A stretch of 15,821 nt of DNA, from NCBI GenBank assembly GCA_029932755.1, contig JAOZPK010000046.1, positions 1 to 15,821 of the forward strand, read 5' to 3'. This document shows positions 5,649 through 13,234 of the stretch, piece by piece. Position 1 is the stretch's first letter. Each line of letters begins with the position of its first letter. Source of the stretch: Candidatus Cloacimonadota bacterium. Its GTDB lineage: Bacteria > Cloacimonadota > Cloacimonadia > Cloacimonadales > TCS61. The notes below the pieces were generated by a model. That model saw nothing but the letters and a program-made list of their open reading frames with translations, was not told the DNA's origin and made no database searches. A program made the translations under genes and the position numbers.

Positions 5649-6443
5649 ATGGAGCTTTATAAAGAACTTTGCAGTTGTGATAATTTTTTTCTTATTGCTG
5701 GTCCGTGTGTGGTAGAAGATGAAAAATTGATGATGCAGATTGCTGCTGAACTGGTTGAGATGACACGAAAAAGAGAAATACAATTTGTTTTTAAATCATC
5801 TTTCAGAAAAGCAAATAGAACATCGATAGAATCTCCGACCGGACCCGGAATAAAAAGGGGACTTGAAATTCTATCAAAAATAAAAAAGGAGTTTAATGTT
5901 CCAATATTAACGGACATCCATGACATAAGTGAAGTTGAGGAAGCGGCAAAAGTAGCTGATATTCTGCAGATCCCAGCTTTTTTATCAAGGCAGTCTGATC
6001 TTATTTTTGCAGCGGCTAAAACTAAGAAGATAGTTAATATTAAGAAAGGGCAATTCATGGCTCCTGAAGATATGAAAAATGCTGCAGAAAAGATATTAGC
6101 TGCAAGAAATGAAAATATTCTGCTTACCGAACGGGGAACAAGTTTTGGCTACCATAATTTAGTAGTAGATTTCCGTAGTTTTGCAATTATGAAACAGCTT
6201 GACTATCCGGTAATTTACGATGTTACACACAGTCTGCAAAGACCTTCTCAAAATAAAACTTCTGGCGGAACTCCACAATATGTATTTATGATGGCAAAAG
6301 CGGCCTTGGCAACCGGTATGCTTGATGGGCTTTTTATAGAAACACATCCAAATCCGGCAGAAGCACTTAGTGACGCCAGTTCAATGTTACCACTAAATGA
6401 GCTTTCCGAACTACTGGATGCTTGTTTGAAAATAAAAGGATAA
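5649..6443 (+). CDS. kdsA: 3-deoxy-D-manno-octulosonate 8-phosphate (KDO8P) synthase, metal-dependent class
   Basis: KdsA condenses phosphoenolpyruvate with arabinose 5-phosphate to KDO 8-phosphate, the first committed step of the KDO sugar of LPS, in the cytosol. I start at 5649, where GGAG lies 5 nt upstream, rather than at the in-frame ATG 63 nt earlier (5586). The resulting 264 residues match bacterial KdsA of about 265-285. Key segments are IAGPC (16-20), FKSSFRKANRTS (48-59), IPAFLSRQSDL (108-118), KKGQFMAPEDM (132-142), ERGTSFGYHNLVVDFR (161-176) and DVTHSLQ (191-197). Cys20, His194, Glu231 and Asp242 correspond to the metal ligands Cys11, His185, Glu222 and Asp233 of Aquifex aeolicus KdsA with a constant offset of 9, so this is the metal-dependent class. 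The kdsC gene follows after 10 bp. Confidence 0.93.
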   Translation: MELYKELCSCDNFFLIAGPCVVEDEKLMMQIAAELVEMTRKREIQFVFKSSFRKANRTSIESPTGPGIKRGLEILSKIKKEFNVPILTDIHDISEVEEAAKVADILQIPAFLSRQSDLIFAAAKTKKIVNIKKGQFMAPEDMKNAAEKILAARNENILLTERGTSFGYHNLVVDFRSFAIMKQLDYPVIYDVTHSLQRPSQNKTSGGTPQYVFMMAKAALATGMLDGLFIETHPNPAEALSDASSMLPLNELSELLDACLKIKG

Positions 6444-6453
6444 TGAGGGATAT

Positions 6454-6978
6454 ATGGATTTTAGTAAAATTAAATTGATTATTTTAGATAATGATGGTGT
6501 TCTTAGCGATGGAAAAATAATTTATGATAACAATAAATTGGAATCAAAGAATTTTAATGCAAAGGATGGATTGGGGATCAAGCTATTGCAATTTAGTGAT
6601 ATTAAGCTTGTGATAATAACTGGTCGAAGTTCGAATGTTGTAGAACAAAGATGTGATGATCTTCAAATAAAAATGCTCTATCAAGGCGTTAGGAATAAAT
6701 TGAAAAAAACTAATGAATTGCTAAGAGAATTGAATTTAGATTGGGAAAATATAGCTTATTTGGGAGATGATTGGAATGATTTTCCAGTTATGGAAAAATG
6801 CAATATCTCAGCGACCCCGGCAGATGCATTCGATGATATAAAAAGTAGAGTAAACATCGTTACTAAACGTAAGGGTGGAGAGGGTGCAGTTAGAGAATTT
6901 ATTGAGCTTATCTTAAAAAAACAGGGGAAATATGAAGAAAGTTTGCAGAAACTTCTTAATCATCTTAAGTCTCAGTAG
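6454..6978 (+). CDS. kdsC: KDO 8-phosphate phosphatase KdsC (HAD family)
   Basis: KdsC removes the phosphate from KDO 8-phosphate, the product of the adjacent KdsA, to give KDO for LPS. It is a small HAD phosphatase (174 residues) without a large cap domain, usually a cytosolic tetramer. Motif I is LDNDGVLSDG with nucleophile Asp12 and Asp14 (Asn replaces the usual Val or Met between them). Motif II is ITGRSS (55-60), a lysine lies at 82, and motif III is GDDWNDFPVM (104-113). The typical C-terminal GGEGAVREFIELI is at 141-153. Residues after about 157 (KYEESLQKLLNHLKSQ) form an extra tail, and its last 15 codons overlap the start of lptC in another frame. SD GAGGG precedes the ATG. Confidence 0.9.
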   Translation: MDFSKIKLIILDNDGVLSDGKIIYDNNKLESKNFNAKDGLGIKLLQFSDIKLVIITGRSSNVVEQRCDDLQIKMLYQGVRNKLKKTNELLRELNLDWENIAYLGDDWNDFPVMEKCNISATPADAFDDIKSRVNIVTKRKGGEGAVREFIELILKKQGKYEESLQKLLNHLKSQ

Positions 6979-7486
6979 TCTTCTATTCCTATTTTCCTGT
7001 ATGGGAAATGATGAAGCTTTCAACATGCCAATAAGTGGTAAAATACCTGATGAACAGGCAGATTCAGTTAGGATCATTTCCACAACTAAAGATGTGATCG
7101 ATTATGAATTAACTGCGGTTCATTTTTATAAATATTATAGTACAAAACAAACTTTTGCTGATACAGTATTCGTTACATTCTTCAATGTAGACGGTTCTGT
7201 TAAATCAACTTTAGAATGCAATAAAGCTGAAGTAGATGATGCGAAAAATACATTAACCGGAATAGGTGATGTCGTAGTAGTAAGTGAAAATGGAACAATG
7301 AAAGCGCCATTTATAGTATTAGATAGGAATACAAATGTATTATATGCAAAAAATGGTGTAATTTTGTTAAGAGAAAATAATATCCTAAAAGGTGAAGAAA
7401 TGGAATCTAACCTGGATCTTGATAGGGTAGAGATAACAAAAGTATCAGCCGAAGGTAAACTGAATGAAGATGAAGTTAATTGGTAG
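6932..7486 (+). CDS. lptC: LptC-family LPS export protein, predicted lipoprotein
   Basis: LptC takes LPS from the LptBFG ABC transporter and passes it to the periplasmic LptA bridge. The N-terminus has a lipoprotein signal ending in LFSC, with Cys23 as the lipidation site. In E. coli LptC the anchor is instead a single transmembrane helix; lipoprotein forms are known from other phyla. Residues about 40-175 fit the LptC beta-jellyroll: DYELTAVHFYKY, VFVTFFNVDGSVKSTLECNKAEVDD and LTGIGDVVVVSENG, then LKGEEMESNLDLDRVEI. The start overlaps the end of kdsC by 47 nt in a different frame and has a GGGGA Shine-Dalgarno 4 nt upstream. Its own 3' end overlaps the next gene by 23 nt. The gene order kdsC-lptC-ostA strongly supports the call. 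Confidence 0.85.
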   Translation: MKKVCRNFLIILSLSSLLFLFSCMGNDEAFNMPISGKIPDEQADSVRIISTTKDVIDYELTAVHFYKYYSTKQTFADTVFVTFFNVDGSVKSTLECNKAEVDDAKNTLTGIGDVVVVSENGTMKAPFIVLDRNTNVLYAKNGVILLRENNILKGEEMESNLDLDRVEITKVSAEGKLNEDEVNW

Positions 7487-8570
7487 ATCATTTACACTAT
7501 TGCTTTTTACAGTAGTTCTCACAATGATATTTGAACTTCATGCTGAAGAAGAATTACGTCCCTACAGATTAATAAATGCAGATAAGCTTATTATTAATAA
7601 AATAGAAGGTGAATATATCACAAATCTTTTTGGGAACGTTCACTTTTTCTATGGTGATACTGAGTTTTTCAGTGACAAGGCAGAGATTTTTGAATTACAG
7701 AAGATCGTTCGCATGCATGGGAATGTGAAGGTATATGAAGATACTTTGAGTTTGCACGCAGATAATGTTGATTACTTTCGCAAAAATGAACGTCTATTTC
7801 TGTATGGAGATGTGTTAGCAAAAGAGACTCACAAAGATTCAACCATAAGAACATTTAAGGCGGTAGAAGTAGAATACTTCAGGAACACAAGAGAATTTTT
7901 TGCTAAAAAAAACGTGATAACTTATGATGAGCGGGAAAACATGCATGGAACCTGTGGAGAATTAAAATACTTTATGAATGATGATTATGGTTACCTGATG
8001 AAAAAACCTATTCTATCAATTGCTAAAAAAGATACCATTTCCGTATCGGCTGAAAAGATCGAGTATTTTAAGGATTATAAAAAAGTTGCTGCAACATTTA
8101 ATGTGAAAACTTTTTCAAAAGAATTTATTATGAGTAGTGACTTCCTTCTATATTTTGCTGATGAAGAAAAGGCAGTGTATTTAGGAGAACCTAAATTTAC
8201 TTCGGATCTAGCAGATGCGGAAGCAATTGAATTTCGGATATTCTTTGAAGAACAGAAAATCAAAAAGGCTATACTACTAGATTCTTGTTATGTACAGTTT
8301 TCCGAAGCGAAAGATCAATCTAAAAAGAGTTGGGCAATTGGTGATCTGATGGAATTCAATTTTGAAGGAGGAAACATTACTTTTTGCGAAGCAAAAGGTA
8401 ATGTCAATTCCTACTTCCAACAGGAAACAATAAAAAGCAGAAACTTCTCAGCTAATAATGCACAAGGTGAACATCTCATCATAGAAATAGATGGTCAGAA
8501 TAAAATTAAAAGAATTTCAATGAAAGATAAGGTTCATGGAATCTATAAATTTAAACATAAAGATTGGTAG
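7464..8570 (+). CDS. OstA/LptA-like periplasmic LPS transport protein, long form
   Basis: The protein starts with a signal peptide (MKMK, hydrophobic 10-23, likely cut after Ala27 in LHA-EEE), so it is periplasmic. It then shows OstA-type beta-jellyroll repeats such as ADKLIINKIEGEYITNLFGNVHFFYGD and ADNVDYF...LYGDV. With 368 residues it is about twice the length of E. coli LptA (185) and far too short for LptD. A Tyr-Phe pair recurs at 104, 138, 169, 201 and 230, with related segments near 42 and 76, giving a period of about 31 residues. It probably forms all or part of the periplasmic bridge that shields LPS acyl chains. Start at 7464 (overlapping lptC by 23 nt) or at the second ATG (7470) cannot be separated. 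A stop at 8570 is followed by a 126-bp gap. Confidence 0.75.
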   Translation: MKMKLIGRSFTLLLFTVVLTMIFELHAEEELRPYRLINADKLIINKIEGEYITNLFGNVHFFYGDTEFFSDKAEIFELQKIVRMHGNVKVYEDTLSLHADNVDYFRKNERLFLYGDVLAKETHKDSTIRTFKAVEVEYFRNTREFFAKKNVITYDERENMHGTCGELKYFMNDDYGYLMKKPILSIAKKDTISVSAEKIEYFKDYKKVAATFNVKTFSKEFIMSSDFLLYFADEEKAVYLGEPKFTSDLADAEAIEFRIFFEEQKIKKAILLDSCYVQFSEAKDQSKKSWAIGDLMEFNFEGGNITFCEAKGNVNSYFQQETIKSRNFSANNAQGEHLIIEIDGQNKIKRISMKDKVHGIYKFKHKDW

Positions 8571-8659
8571 AAAAACCTTAACTAAATATAAAAAAACATT
8601 TTAGATTCATCGTTAAAGCATAATCTATTCCAAATATGAATTTTAATTAGAACATTCGC

Positions 8660-8687
8660 TTGACAAATAAAATGGGATTAATTAAAT
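8660..8687 (+). promoter_or_regulatory. Promoter of lptB-rpoN
   Basis: A perfect TTGACA (8660-8665) is followed after 16 bp by TTAAAT (8682-8687). Transcription would start around 8694, only about 3 nt before the lptB ATG, so the mRNA would be nearly leaderless. This agrees with the absence of any purine-rich SD before lptB. The promoter divides the lptC/ostA genes from lptB-rpoN. Confidence 0.6.
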
Positions 8688-8693
8688 CCATTT
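8670..8693. promoter_or_regulatory. Inverted repeat overlapping the lptB -10 region
   Basis: AAATGGgATT (8670-8679) and AATCCATTT (8685-8693) are inverted repeats with 9 matched positions, one bulged G and a 5-bp spacer. The dyad occupies the promoter spacer, the -10 box and the predicted start site, which is where a repressor would bind. No partner protein can be named from the window. Confidence 0.35.
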
Positions 8694-8696
8694 ATT

Positions 8697-9434
8697 ATGA
8701 AGAGTTTAAAAACAGATAATTTAGTTAAAATTTATGGGAAAAGAAAAGTTGTAAATAATGTCAGCATCAATTTGCAGCAAGGTGAAATAGTTGGAATTCT
8801 AGGACCAAATGGAGCCGGGAAATCTACAACTTTCTATATGATACTTGGCTTAATAAAAGCTAATAGTGGTGATGTTTTTTTTAGTGATAAGCAGATAACT
8901 AATCTCCCTATGTATAAACGTGCCCAATTAGGTATTGGATATCTTGCTCAGGAACCTTCTATATTTCACAAACTTACAGTTGAACAGAATATCATGGCAA
9001 TTCTGGAGACACTTAATATCTCTAAAAAAGATCGAAAACTGAGATTAGAAGAACATCTTGAAGATTTGGGACTTACGATATTAGCTAAGCAGAAAGCATA
9101 TACATTATCAGGTGGAGAACGCAGAAAACTTGAGATCACACGTTCACTTGTAACATCTCCCTCCTTTATGCTTATGGATGAACCTTTTGCAGGAGTAGAC
9201 CCTCTTGCCGTAGCCGATATTCAAGATATTATAAAAAAGTTAAAAGAGAAAGATATTGGTATATTGATTACTGATCACAATGTTCTTGAAACTTTGAAAA
9301 TTACTGAAAGAGCTTATATTATTTTTAATGGAGAGATATTATTCAGTGGGACATCCAGAGAATTGGTGAAAGATGATAAAGCACGAGAAGTTTATCTTGG
9401 AGACAGATTCACAAACCCTTTTGGGAATGAATAA
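8697..9434 (+). CDS. lptB: LPS export ABC transporter ATPase LptB
   Basis: LptB is the cytoplasmic ATPase of the LptB2FG transporter that extracts LPS from the inner membrane toward LptC. The 245 residues contain Walker A GPNGAGKST (36-44), Q-loop Gln85, signature LSGGE (137-141), Walker B FMLMDEP (157-163) with catalytic Glu162, and switch His194. The MKSLKTDNLVKIYGKRKVV start and LSGGERRKLEITRSL are highly LptB-like. The next in-frame codons upstream include a stop (8679-8681), so ATG at 8697 is the only sensible start. It has no SD and lies about 10 nt after a -10 box. LptF and LptG are not in the window. The rpoN gene follows after 17 bp, as in many Gram-negative genomes. Confidence 0.95.
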   Translation: MKSLKTDNLVKIYGKRKVVNNVSINLQQGEIVGILGPNGAGKSTTFYMILGLIKANSGDVFFSDKQITNLPMYKRAQLGIGYLAQEPSIFHKLTVEQNIMAILETLNISKKDRKLRLEEHLEDLGLTILAKQKAYTLSGGERRKLEITRSLVTSPSFMLMDEPFAGVDPLAVADIQDIIKKLKEKDIGILITDHNVLETLKITERAYIIFNGEILFSGTSRELVKDDKAREVYLGDRFTNPFGNE

Positions 9435-9451
9435 AAAAAGAGTAAGCAATA

Positions 9452-10906
9452 ATGAAATTTAAGCAAACATTAGTTCAAAAGCAAACACAAAGTTTGTTAT
9501 TAAAACCAAAAATGCTTCAATCATTAGAGATGCTTGCAATGCCATTGATGCAGCTTGAAACCCATTTGAAACAAGAAATGATAAGTAATCCAATGCTTGA
9601 ACTTCTAGAATACCGAGATGAGGAAGATATTTCGCCGGGAAAAGATGATAAAGTAAAAGATAGGATTGAAGAAGATATAAAAAATGAGACTGAAGATGAA
9701 GAGTTGAAAAAAACTCTGGAAGAGACAAAAGAACTAAGCGAAATATTAGATTCATACTCAGAATACTTCCAAGGAGGTTCTGGCAGAGCACCTTCTACAG
9801 AAGGTGTTAATTTCGATCAAATGGTTAGAGAACAAGAAGATAAAAAAGATGCTTTTGTGTTTCAGATCAAAAGGCTGAATCTTGATAATGGTGAATTTGA
9901 CTTTGCTTATGAATTGTTTGATAGCATAGATGCTCATGGCTTCTTACCAAAGGATTTTGATATAGAAGAAGTTGCAAAAGAATTTGGGATTGAACTGGAA
10001 AGAGCAGGAGAAATCCATTCAATGCTTCTTCATTTAGAACCAAAAGGAATTACTGCCAGAAGTATTAAAGAATGCTTGTTGGCTCAGCTTGATCCTGAAT
10101 TTCATAATGAAAATATTATCACTCTTATCTCGGATCATTTTACTGATCTCATTCATAAGCGGTATAAAAATATTGCGTCGAGTTTTGGAACAAGTATTAT
10201 GACCATTTTAAATTGGAAAAGGCAGATCGCAAAACTGGATCCAAAACCTGGTTTGCGTCTTCTTACTAATCATTCCAACTATATTGTCCCGGATGTTATT
10301 ATTAAACGTATCGGAAATGAATATGAAATTATAATAAATGATTACTCATTTCCTAAGATACGCTTGAGTAGAAGATACAACAAGATCTTACAGCAAGTAA
10401 AAAAAGATAAAGAAGCTTTGAATTATGTAAGAAGCAAGATTAACTCAGCGAAGTTTTTGATCAAATCAGTTTATTTGCGCAGCAGGACATTAGAGCGTGT
10501 TACAAAATCCATTTTACATCATCAACCGGATTTTTTTTACGGAGAGAATAGAGTATTGAAACCACTTACTTATTCTGATATTGCTCAGGAACTTCAGGTT
10601 AATGAATCTACAATCTCACGTGTTGTTCGCATAAAATATGCTGATACACCTTTTGGAATTATGTGTCTAAAAGATTTCTTTACCAGCAAAGCAGGTAAGG
10701 ACGATAATTACAATTCAGTTTCAAGGCATAATGTTGAACAAAAAATTACTAGAATGATAGATACTGAAGATGAAACTCATCCACTGAGTGATCAGGATAT
10801 TGCAGAAAAGCTTGCGGAAATGAATATTTATGTGTCACGCCGCGTTGTGGCAAAATATAGAAAAGCCAAGGGAATTCTTAATAGCAGGTTAAGGAGAAAA
10901 GAGTGA
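9452..10906 (+). CDS. rpoN: RNA polymerase sigma-54 factor
   Basis: RpoN directs RNA polymerase to -24/-12 promoters that need an ATP-driven enhancer-binding activator. The 484 residues show region I (1-52, LLLKPKMLQSLEMLAMPLMQLETHL), an acidic linker (about 55-120), the core-binding domain (about 125-330) and a helix-turn-helix LTYSDIAQELQVNESTISRV (about 372-391) followed by KYADTPFGIMCLKDFF. The RpoN box at 462-471 reads SRRVVAKYRK where the family norm is ARRTVAKYRE/D. The arginines and VAKYR core are kept. No activator gene and no convincing GG-N10-GC promoter were found in the window. The ATG is preceded by only a weak AGAG; the last four bases overlap the lpd start. Confidence 0.95.
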   Translation: MKFKQTLVQKQTQSLLLKPKMLQSLEMLAMPLMQLETHLKQEMISNPMLELLEYRDEEDISPGKDDKVKDRIEEDIKNETEDEELKKTLEETKELSEILDSYSEYFQGGSGRAPSTEGVNFDQMVREQEDKKDAFVFQIKRLNLDNGEFDFAYELFDSIDAHGFLPKDFDIEEVAKEFGIELERAGEIHSMLLHLEPKGITARSIKECLLAQLDPEFHNENIITLISDHFTDLIHKRYKNIASSFGTSIMTILNWKRQIAKLDPKPGLRLLTNHSNYIVPDVIIKRIGNEYEIIINDYSFPKIRLSRRYNKILQQVKKDKEALNYVRSKINSAKFLIKSVYLRSRTLERVTKSILHHQPDFFYGENRVLKPLTYSDIAQELQVNESTISRVVRIKYADTPFGIMCLKDFFTSKAGKDDNYNSVSRHNVEQKITRMIDTEDETHPLSDQDIAEKLAEMNIYVSRRVVAKYRKAKGILNSRLRRKE

Positions 10907-12300
10907 ATAGATTCAAGGTTGCTATTATTGGTGGAGGACCGGGTGGATATGTAACTGCTATACGGCTTCAACAGTATGGAATCGATGTGGTGGTATTTGA
11001 AAAGGAGAGACTTGGGGGAGTTTGTCTTAATCATGGATGTATTCCCACGAAATCTCTGGTAAAAGTTGCTGATCTTTTTTCAGAGATCAAAGAAGCAGAG
11101 AATTTTGGAATATCAATTGAAAAATCCAGCATTAATTATAAAAAAGTATGGCAAAGAAAAAATGAAGTTGTAGAAAAACTGGTTTCCGGTATTGAATTCA
11201 TATTTAAAAAAAAGAAGATCCAAACTATACATGAGGCTGTTAAGAAAATTGAGAAGAGCGGATCTAAATATAAAATCATTACATACAGCGGAGAATTCTT
11301 TGCTGATTATGTAGTAATTGCTACAGGTTCTATACCAAAAGAATTGTCTTTTATGAAATGTGACGGCAAGAATATCCTATCTTCCAGAGACATTCTCAAA
11401 ATGGAAGAACTTCCCAAAAAATTAGTAGTTATCGGCGGTGGTGTTATTGGATGTGAATTTGCTTCGATATACAATCAATTGGGTGTGGAAGTAGAAATTA
11501 TAGAATTCTTACCAAATCTGATAGATATGGAAGATATTGAAATATCTAAAAGATTGGGAATGACTTTAAAACGCAGCGGAATAAAACTTCATCTCAAAAC
11601 GGCTGTTGAAAATTATAAAGAAACTCCAAACAGTATTCTTCTTGAATTATCAAACGGAAGAGTAATTAAAGCCGATAAAGTTTTATTAAGTGTTGGCAGA
11701 GTCCCCGTTATGGATATCAAATTTATAAATAGTGATATTTCTATGGATAATGGGTTTGTAAGAATTGATAAAATGATGAAAACAAATTTGGAGAATATTT
11801 TTGCAATTGGTGATGTTACAGGTAAACTTATGTTGGCTCACACAGCTAGCAAGCAAGGTCTAATTGTGGCGGATATAATTCAAAATGAAATAAATAATAC
11901 AAATATTGAGATTATCAATCTTGATTATAAAAAAATCCCAGCCTGCACATTCACAAATCCGGAAATAGCTTCTGTTGGCTTTACACAAAAGGAAGCTGAA
12001 GAGATATTTCAAGATGTAATTATAGGGAAATTTCCATTCACTGCAAATGGAAAAGCTCTCGGATTGGGAGCAACTTTTGGTTTTGTGAAAGTAATCGCAC
12101 TAGAAGATTCTAATAAAATAATCGGAGTTCATATTATTGGTCCACAAGCTACAGAATTAATTGCTCAAGCTGGAATATTAGTAGGTTTAGATGCGACCAT
12201 AGATGATGTGAAGAAAGTAATTTTTGCACATCCAACATTATCAGAAACTGTGATGGAAGCTGTTGAAGATCTGGAAAAACTTGCAATACATAAAATATAG
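10903..12300 (+). CDS. lpdA: Dihydrolipoamide dehydrogenase (E3 / L-protein)
   Basis: This FAD enzyme reoxidises dihydrolipoyl groups of 2-oxoacid dehydrogenases or of the glycine cleavage H-protein, passing electrons to NAD+. The 465 residues contain the FAD-binding GGGPGG (10-15), the redox disulfide Cys41-x4-Cys46 in GGVCLNHGCIPTK, the ATGSIP segment (140-145), the NAD-binding GGGVIG (178-183), IFAIGDV, and the C-terminal active-site HPTLSE with His443 and Glu448. The GTG start overlaps the rpoN stop by four bases (GTGA), and GGAG lies just upstream, so the two genes are translationally coupled. Its placement with lipA suggests lipoyl metabolism. The partner complex is not encoded here. 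Mercuric and glutathione reductases are excluded by the HGCIPTK and HPTLSE motifs. Confidence 0.92.
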   Translation: MNRFKVAIIGGGPGGYVTAIRLQQYGIDVVVFEKERLGGVCLNHGCIPTKSLVKVADLFSEIKEAENFGISIEKSSINYKKVWQRKNEVVEKLVSGIEFIFKKKKIQTIHEAVKKIEKSGSKYKIITYSGEFFADYVVIATGSIPKELSFMKCDGKNILSSRDILKMEELPKKLVVIGGGVIGCEFASIYNQLGVEVEIIEFLPNLIDMEDIEISKRLGMTLKRSGIKLHLKTAVENYKETPNSILLELSNGRVIKADKVLLSVGRVPVMDIKFINSDISMDNGFVRIDKMMKTNLENIFAIGDVTGKLMLAHTASKQGLIVADIIQNEINNTNIEIINLDYKKIPACTFTNPEIASVGFTQKEAEEIFQDVIIGKFPFTANGKALGLGATFGFVKVIALEDSNKIIGVHIIGPQATELIAQAGILVGLDATIDDVKKVIFAHPTLSETVMEAVEDLEKLAIHKI

Positions 12301-12316
12301 GTTATTTTAGGAAGAT

Positions 12317-13222
12317 ATGGAAATATTGAGAAAGCCAAAATGGCTTAAGTCTGAGAAACTCGGTGCCAGAAAAGCACGAGAAATAATAAGTATATTGAGA
12401 AAATATAATCTTCATACTGTATGTGAAAGTGCAAAATGCCCGAATCAGGGTGAATGTTTTGAGAATGGTACTGCAACTTTCATGATCTTAGGAGAAACCT
12501 GTACCAGAAACTGCACTTTTTGTGCAATTGATAAAACAAAAAAAAATCTTGAACCTGCTGACATAAATGAACCAAAAGCAATTGCAAAGTTGTCAAATGA
12601 ATTGGGATTGAAATATGTTGTTGTTACCACGGTAACACGTGATGATCTTCCTGATGGAGGTGCTTCCCACTTTATTGAAGTAATAAAACAGATAAGAGAA
12701 AATTGTGATCCTGAAATTGCAATTGAATTGTTGATTTCAGATCTAAAAGGTGATCTGGACTTAGTTAAGAAAATAGTTGTTGCCGGTCCGGATGTATTGA
12801 ACCATAATGTCGAGACTGTTCCACGTCTTTATGGTGTTGTTCGCCCAATGGCGGATTTTGAACGGTCGTTAAATGTTCTTCAAACAGCCAAGAACGCCGA
12901 TAATTCTATACTGACAAAAAGTGGGTTTATGGTTGGACTTGGAGAAACAAAAATTGAAGTGCTTGAACTTATGAGAAAATTGCGTGAAGTGGATGTGGAT
13001 ATCATTACAATTGGGCAATATATGGCTCCGTCAAAAAAACATTATCCAGTTGCAGAATACATACATCCAGACACATTTGCATTTTACAAAAAAGAGGGAG
13101 AGAAAATGGGCTTTAAACTTGTTGAATCAGCTCCTCTTGTACGCAGTTCATATCATGCAGAGCGAGCAAAAATGATTTTAAACAAAACACCTGTAAGAAA
13201 TCCTTTATTCTTGCAGCATTAA
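12317..13222 (+). CDS. lipA: Lipoyl synthase (radical SAM)
   Basis: LipA inserts two sulfur atoms into octanoyl groups attached to lipoyl-domain lysines, using a radical SAM cluster and a sacrificial auxiliary [4Fe-4S] cluster. Both clusters are complete in the 301 residues: auxiliary C-x4-C-x5-C at Cys36, Cys41 and Cys47, and radical SAM C-x3-C-x2-C at Cys62, Cys66 and Cys69 (ETCTRNCTFC). The C-terminal RSSY (276-279) supplies the serine ligand of the auxiliary cluster. VTTVTRDDLPDGGASHF and NHNVETVPRLY are further signatures. SD AGGA precedes the ATG 16 bp after lpdA. No octanoyltransferase (LipB or LplA type) is in the window. Acting with the preceding dehydrogenase in one pathway is likely. 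Confidence 0.95.
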   Translation: MEILRKPKWLKSEKLGARKAREIISILRKYNLHTVCESAKCPNQGECFENGTATFMILGETCTRNCTFCAIDKTKKNLEPADINEPKAIAKLSNELGLKYVVVTTVTRDDLPDGGASHFIEVIKQIRENCDPEIAIELLISDLKGDLDLVKKIVVAGPDVLNHNVETVPRLYGVVRPMADFERSLNVLQTAKNADNSILTKSGFMVGLGETKIEVLELMRKLREVDVDIITIGQYMAPSKKHYPVAEYIHPDTFAFYKKEGEKMGFKLVESAPLVRSSYHAERAKMILNKTPVRNPLFLQH

Positions 13223-13234
13223 AAGGAGTTAATT

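Noticed and set aside
5657..6058. 133-codon minus-strand open frame inside kdsA
   Set aside because: KdsA is certain on the plus strand with all active-site residues; this frame is a by-product of its codon use.
7135..7491. 118-codon minus-strand frame in lptC
   Set aside because: Serine-rich translation without motifs, opposite to a recognised LptC.
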